Below are positions 4,870 through 7,398 of a DNA stretch of 7,398 nt, in pieces; position 1 is the stretch's first letter, and every line of letters starts with the position of its first letter. The notes beneath the pieces were generated by a model that was not told the DNA's origin, did no database searches, and was given only the letters and a program-made list of their open reading frames with translations. Origin of the DNA: Gemmataceae bacterium (lineage in GTDB: Bacteria > Planctomycetota > Planctomycetia > Gemmatales > Gemmataceae); the NCBI GenBank assembly GCA_020847555.1, contig JADLBT010000154.1, forward strand, positions 1-7,398, given 5' to 3'. The position numbers and the translations under genes are program-made.

Positions 4870-7398
4870 TCACGGGGACCGCAGTTCGGCCACGGCTTCC
4901 TGCACCTGGCGGCGGAGTTCGAGGAGTTCCTCCCGCTGGAACGCGGGCGTGAGCTGAATTGCCCGGTTCATGCGCGGCAGGAGGAAATCCTCGATCTGCC
5001 GGATGTAGCCCCGGGCCCGGTCCTGCGGCGGGCGCGATTTCGCGATGGCGCACATGGCGCAGGTGACCTCCCACCAGTCGGTCCCGGACTGGTGCAGCTT
5101 CAGGTTGCTGATGTGCTTGCGGGCCGGTTCGCCGATCTTCCCCAGGGAGGTGACGGCGGCATCGGCCAGGATCTTGAACGTCTTGAGATCCGGGATCTTC
5201 TGCCGGTCGCGGAAGCACGCCAGCAGGACCGGAACGCCCGCGTGCGCGTCCGTCCCGATCTCGCCCAGCGCAGTGATGGCGAGCAGGCGCAGCAGCGCGT
5301 CCCTGTCCGAGCCGACGATGGCGGCCAGCGCCTTGACCGCCGGGACGGCCTTCGGGCCGATCTTCCCCAGCGCCCACGCCGCCTGGTGGCGGGCGATCGT
5401 GTCCTTGTCGGCCAGGACAAGGATGAGGTTCGGGACGGCCGGGGCCGCGGCCGGGCCGATCTGCCCGAGGGCGTACGCGGCCAGGACGCGGGCGGACGGA
5501 ACGGGGCTCTCGAGCGCCTCCTTCAACTGCGGCACGGCTTCCGCCGTCATGCCGATGTCGGCAAGCGGGTCGTTGATGTACTTCACCGGGCGCGGCAGGA
5601 CAGCGGCCGCCACTCGGCGGCACTCCGGATCCTCGCTCGCCAGCGCGCGGAGGAAGGCAGAGAACGTGTTCCCGGTCAGGCCGATCTTCTGCAGGGCGAG
5701 AACGGCGCTCACCTGGAGGTTCCGGTCCGAGTGAGCCACGGCACGGCCGAGGGCGCGGGCCGCCTCCTTCGAGCGCGGCTTGAGGTTACCCAGGGCATTG
5801 ACGGCCGTGCGCAGAACCCCGACGTCGGTGTCGGTCTCGATGGCCTGGCACAGGAGGGGAATCGCCTCGCGCCCGAGGAATTCCATCGCATAGGCGGCGT
5901 ACACCCGTCCCTCGCGCGGCGCCGTCTTGTCCGTCAGCAGGCCGCGGATGACCGGGGCGTCCCCCGGCGGCACCGGCCCCTGCCGGATCAGACCAAGGCC
6001 GACCGCCACGCGGACGGCGCGGTCCCCGTCCCTGAGAGCGCTGACCAGCGCCGGGAACACCAGGTCGCGCAGCGTCCCGCGGACCCCGCTCAGCACGGTG
6101 GCGACCTGGGAGCGGACGTCGGGATCGGGATCATCCTTCAGTGCCTTCACCAGGGCAGCCACAACGTCGCGGTCACTGAGCGCGATGCGCCCCAGGGCGT
6201 TGGCCGCGTAGAGGCGCGCCTCCCGACATTGCGGATCCGCGAGGGCTGCGGTCAGTTCCGCGGCCGCGTCCTTCGCCGGCGTCCCGATCTCGCCCAGGGC
6301 GAGGCCGGCTGTCTTGCGTACCTTCTCCGGCTCGTTCTTGTCGCGGAGAATTCGGACCAGGGCCGGCACTGCGTCACGGGCGGACGGCCCGAGTTCGGCC
6401 AGCTTCGCCGCGGCGCGCGCCCGCGTGTTGGGGTCGGGGTGCTTCAGGGCCGCCAGCAGTTTTTCCATCTCGGCCGCGGCCACGGCGGGCGGCGGCGGCT
6501 CCGGCGGCTCGACCCATTCTTTCCCCACCGACCGGAAGTAGCTCCGGAGGAAATCCCGGACCTCGGTGAGGTCGATGTGCCCCGAGTTGAGTTGGCCGGG
6601 TCCGCCGAGGGCGTTCACCCCGACGAGCAGTCCCCGGTTATCGACGATGGGGCCGCCACTGTCGCCCTGGTTGATCGGCACCTGGCTGGCGATGACCCGA
6701 GCCTCGCGCGGGAATCGGTCTTCGTACATCCAGTTCTGGTACGATACCTGCCGGACCGACCCGGTGCTGTAGATCCACTGGCCCTTGTTCCCTCTGGGGT
6801 TGCCGCCAACGGCGTGGATCGTCTGCCCCGGGACGACACTCCGGGCGGAGAGGCGCACGGGGGCGGCCTCGGGCGGCAGGGCGGCGAGTCGGATCAGGGC
6901 CAGATCCCGCTTTTTGTCCACCCGGACCAGCTGGGCCGGGATCGCCTTCTTCTCCTTCACCAGATCCCAGTACCGGCTGTTCTCGGTGACCAGGGTATCC
7001 CCGCGCTGGACCGGGAACAGGGCGAAGAGGCTCTGGCAGGTTTCGTTGGCCACGTGCTCGTTCGTGATGACCAGCCGCTCGGCCGGATCCACGAGCGAGC
7101 CGGTGCCGGTCCAGGTGGCCTTGCCGTCACCGGCAACGATCCAGACGGTTGAGCGGAGCAACCGCCGGTAGATTTCCTCCCCGGAGAGTCCCGCCGAGGG
7201 GCCGGCCTGCACCATCACTTCTTCCTTGCCGGGCGGCGGGGCAGGTTTTTTATCTTTCCCGTCCTTGTCCCCGGCGAGGGGTTCCTTGACAGGCGATCCC
7301 TTGATCGGCGGCACCTTGACCGGCGGGTCGTTCACGGAGTAGTCCTTGGCCGGACCTCCCCTGGCGGGCGGTTGTTTCTGCGGCGCCGGCTTCCAGCC
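4870..7398 (-). CDS. Trypsin/HtrA-like serine protease with a long HEAT-repeat array, 5' end beyond the window
   Basis: Residue numbers count from the GTG at 7335, giving 821 residues. Residues 1-50 are a Pro/Lys/Gly-rich low-complexity linker. Residues about 53-270 form a chymotrypsin-fold protease with a full triad: His94 in TNEHV, Asp144 in RDLALIRL, Ser226 in NQGDSGGP. After a Pro-rich hinge (277-284), about 13 HEAT/PBS-lyase-like repeats run from 289 to 740, many ending in ALGxIG and starting AVPxL. A helical tail closes the protein. No PDZ domain is seen; HEAT repeats take the place where HtrA proteins carry PDZ. The reading frame has no stop up to the window edge, and those 21 codons continue the same Pro/Lys-rich style with G/C third positions, so the GTG may be internal and the real N-terminus (signal peptide, membrane anchor or further domain) lost. 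However, AAGGA lies seven bases before that GTG, so it cannot be excluded. Ends 48 bp before the FHA exporter. The protease and HEAT calls are firm; target and location are unknown. Confidence 0.93.
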   Translation of the reverse strand, partial: GWKPAPQKQPPARGGPAKDYSVNDPPVKVPPIKGSPVKEPLAGDKDGKDKKPAPPPGKEEVMVQAGPSAGLSGEEIYRRLLRSTVWIVAGDGKATWTGTGSLVDPAERLVITNEHVANETCQSLFALFPVQRGDTLVTENSRYWDLVKEKKAIPAQLVRVDKKRDLALIRLAALPPEAAPVRLSARSVVPGQTIHAVGGNPRGNKGQWIYSTGSVRQVSYQNWMYEDRFPREARVIASQVPINQGDSGGPIVDNRGLLVGVNALGGPGQLNSGHIDLTEVRDFLRSYFRSVGKEWVEPPEPPPPAVAAAEMEKLLAALKHPDPNTRARAAAKLAELGPSARDAVPALVRILRDKNEPEKVRKTAGLALGEIGTPAKDAAAELTAALADPQCREARLYAANALGRIALSDRDVVAALVKALKDDPDPDVRSQVATVLSGVRGTLRDLVFPALVSALRDGDRAVRVAVGLGLIRQGPVPPGDAPVIRGLLTDKTAPREGRVYAAYAMEFLGREAIPLLCQAIETDTDVGVLRTAVNALGNLKPRSKEAARALGRAVAHSDRNLQVSAVLALQKIGLTGNTFSAFLRALASEDPECRRVAAAVLPRPVKYINDPLADIGMTAEAVPQLKEALESPVPSARVLAAYALGQIGPAAAPAVPNLILVLADKDTIARHQAAWALGKIGPKAVPAVKALAAIVGSDRDALLRLLAITALGEIGTDAHAGVPVLLACFRDRQKIPDLKTFKILADAAVTSLGKIGEPARKHISNLKLHQSGTDWWEVTCAMCAIAKSRPPQDRARGYIRQIEDFLLPRMNRAIQLTPAFQREELLELRRQVQEAVAELRSP
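7343..7347 (-). promoter_or_regulatory. Possible ribosome binding site before the GTG at 7335
   Basis: Reads AAGGA on the minus strand, seven bases upstream of GTG 7335. It would make that GTG a usable start for the protease-HEAT protein. Against this, the upstream codons look like a continuation of the Pro/Lys-rich linker, so this may be chance. Confidence 0.3.

Noticed and set aside
3517..7152. A 1211-codon open frame on the plus strand, opposite the exporter and protease genes
   Set aside because: It lies in exact codon register with both minus-strand genes, so its stops would need sense codons TTA, CTA or TCA, which this high-GC gene set avoids. Its product is rich in Arg, Gly, Asp and Val, with no domain or membrane logic, while the minus strand encodes complete motifs.

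Overview
The window is GC-rich, roughly two-thirds G+C by eye. Every believable gene lies on the minus strand, read from the high-coordinate end to the low end. Codon third positions are strongly G/C. The combination of an N-terminal CxxC zinc ribbon on a Hanks-type Ser/Thr kinase, a second small zinc-ribbon/membrane protein, long HEAT arrays and an FHA-ABC exporter is typical of Planctomycetes, most likely a Gemmata-like lineage. That placement is inferred from architecture and not from any marker gene.

Layout in transcription order: (1) 7398-4870, a trypsin/HtrA-like serine protease domain followed by about 13 HEAT-like repeats; its frame is still open at the window edge, so its N-terminus is probably missing. 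(2) 4821-2485, an ABCG/Rv1747-like half-transporter with two FHA domains, an ABC ATPase and six membrane segments. (3) 2400-970, a zinc ribbon, one transmembrane helix and a large domain resembling the actin-fold Ppx/GppA family, but with degenerate catalytic motifs. (4) 949 to the left edge, a zinc-ribbon Ser/Thr protein kinase whose catalytic core is nearly complete; its C-terminal part lies outside the window. The gaps are 48 bp, 84 bp and 20 bp, with no visible terminator, so a single transcript is plausible.

The most interesting reading is a signalling and export module. A Ser/Thr kinase would write phosphothreonine, the FHA domains of the exporter would read it, and the membrane-anchored Ppx-like protein and the protease-HEAT protein would act as sensor or adaptor parts. 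The kinase/FHA-exporter pairing parallels mycobacterial PknF/Rv1747. The Ppx-like protein and the protease-HEAT protein are, to my knowledge, not standard parts of that pair. The link between the four genes rests on adjacency and domain logic only.

There are no gene-free stretches longer than 300 bp. I saw no tRNA, rRNA, CRISPR array, insertion sequence or convincing promoter. The very long open frames on the plus strand are codon-bias shadows.
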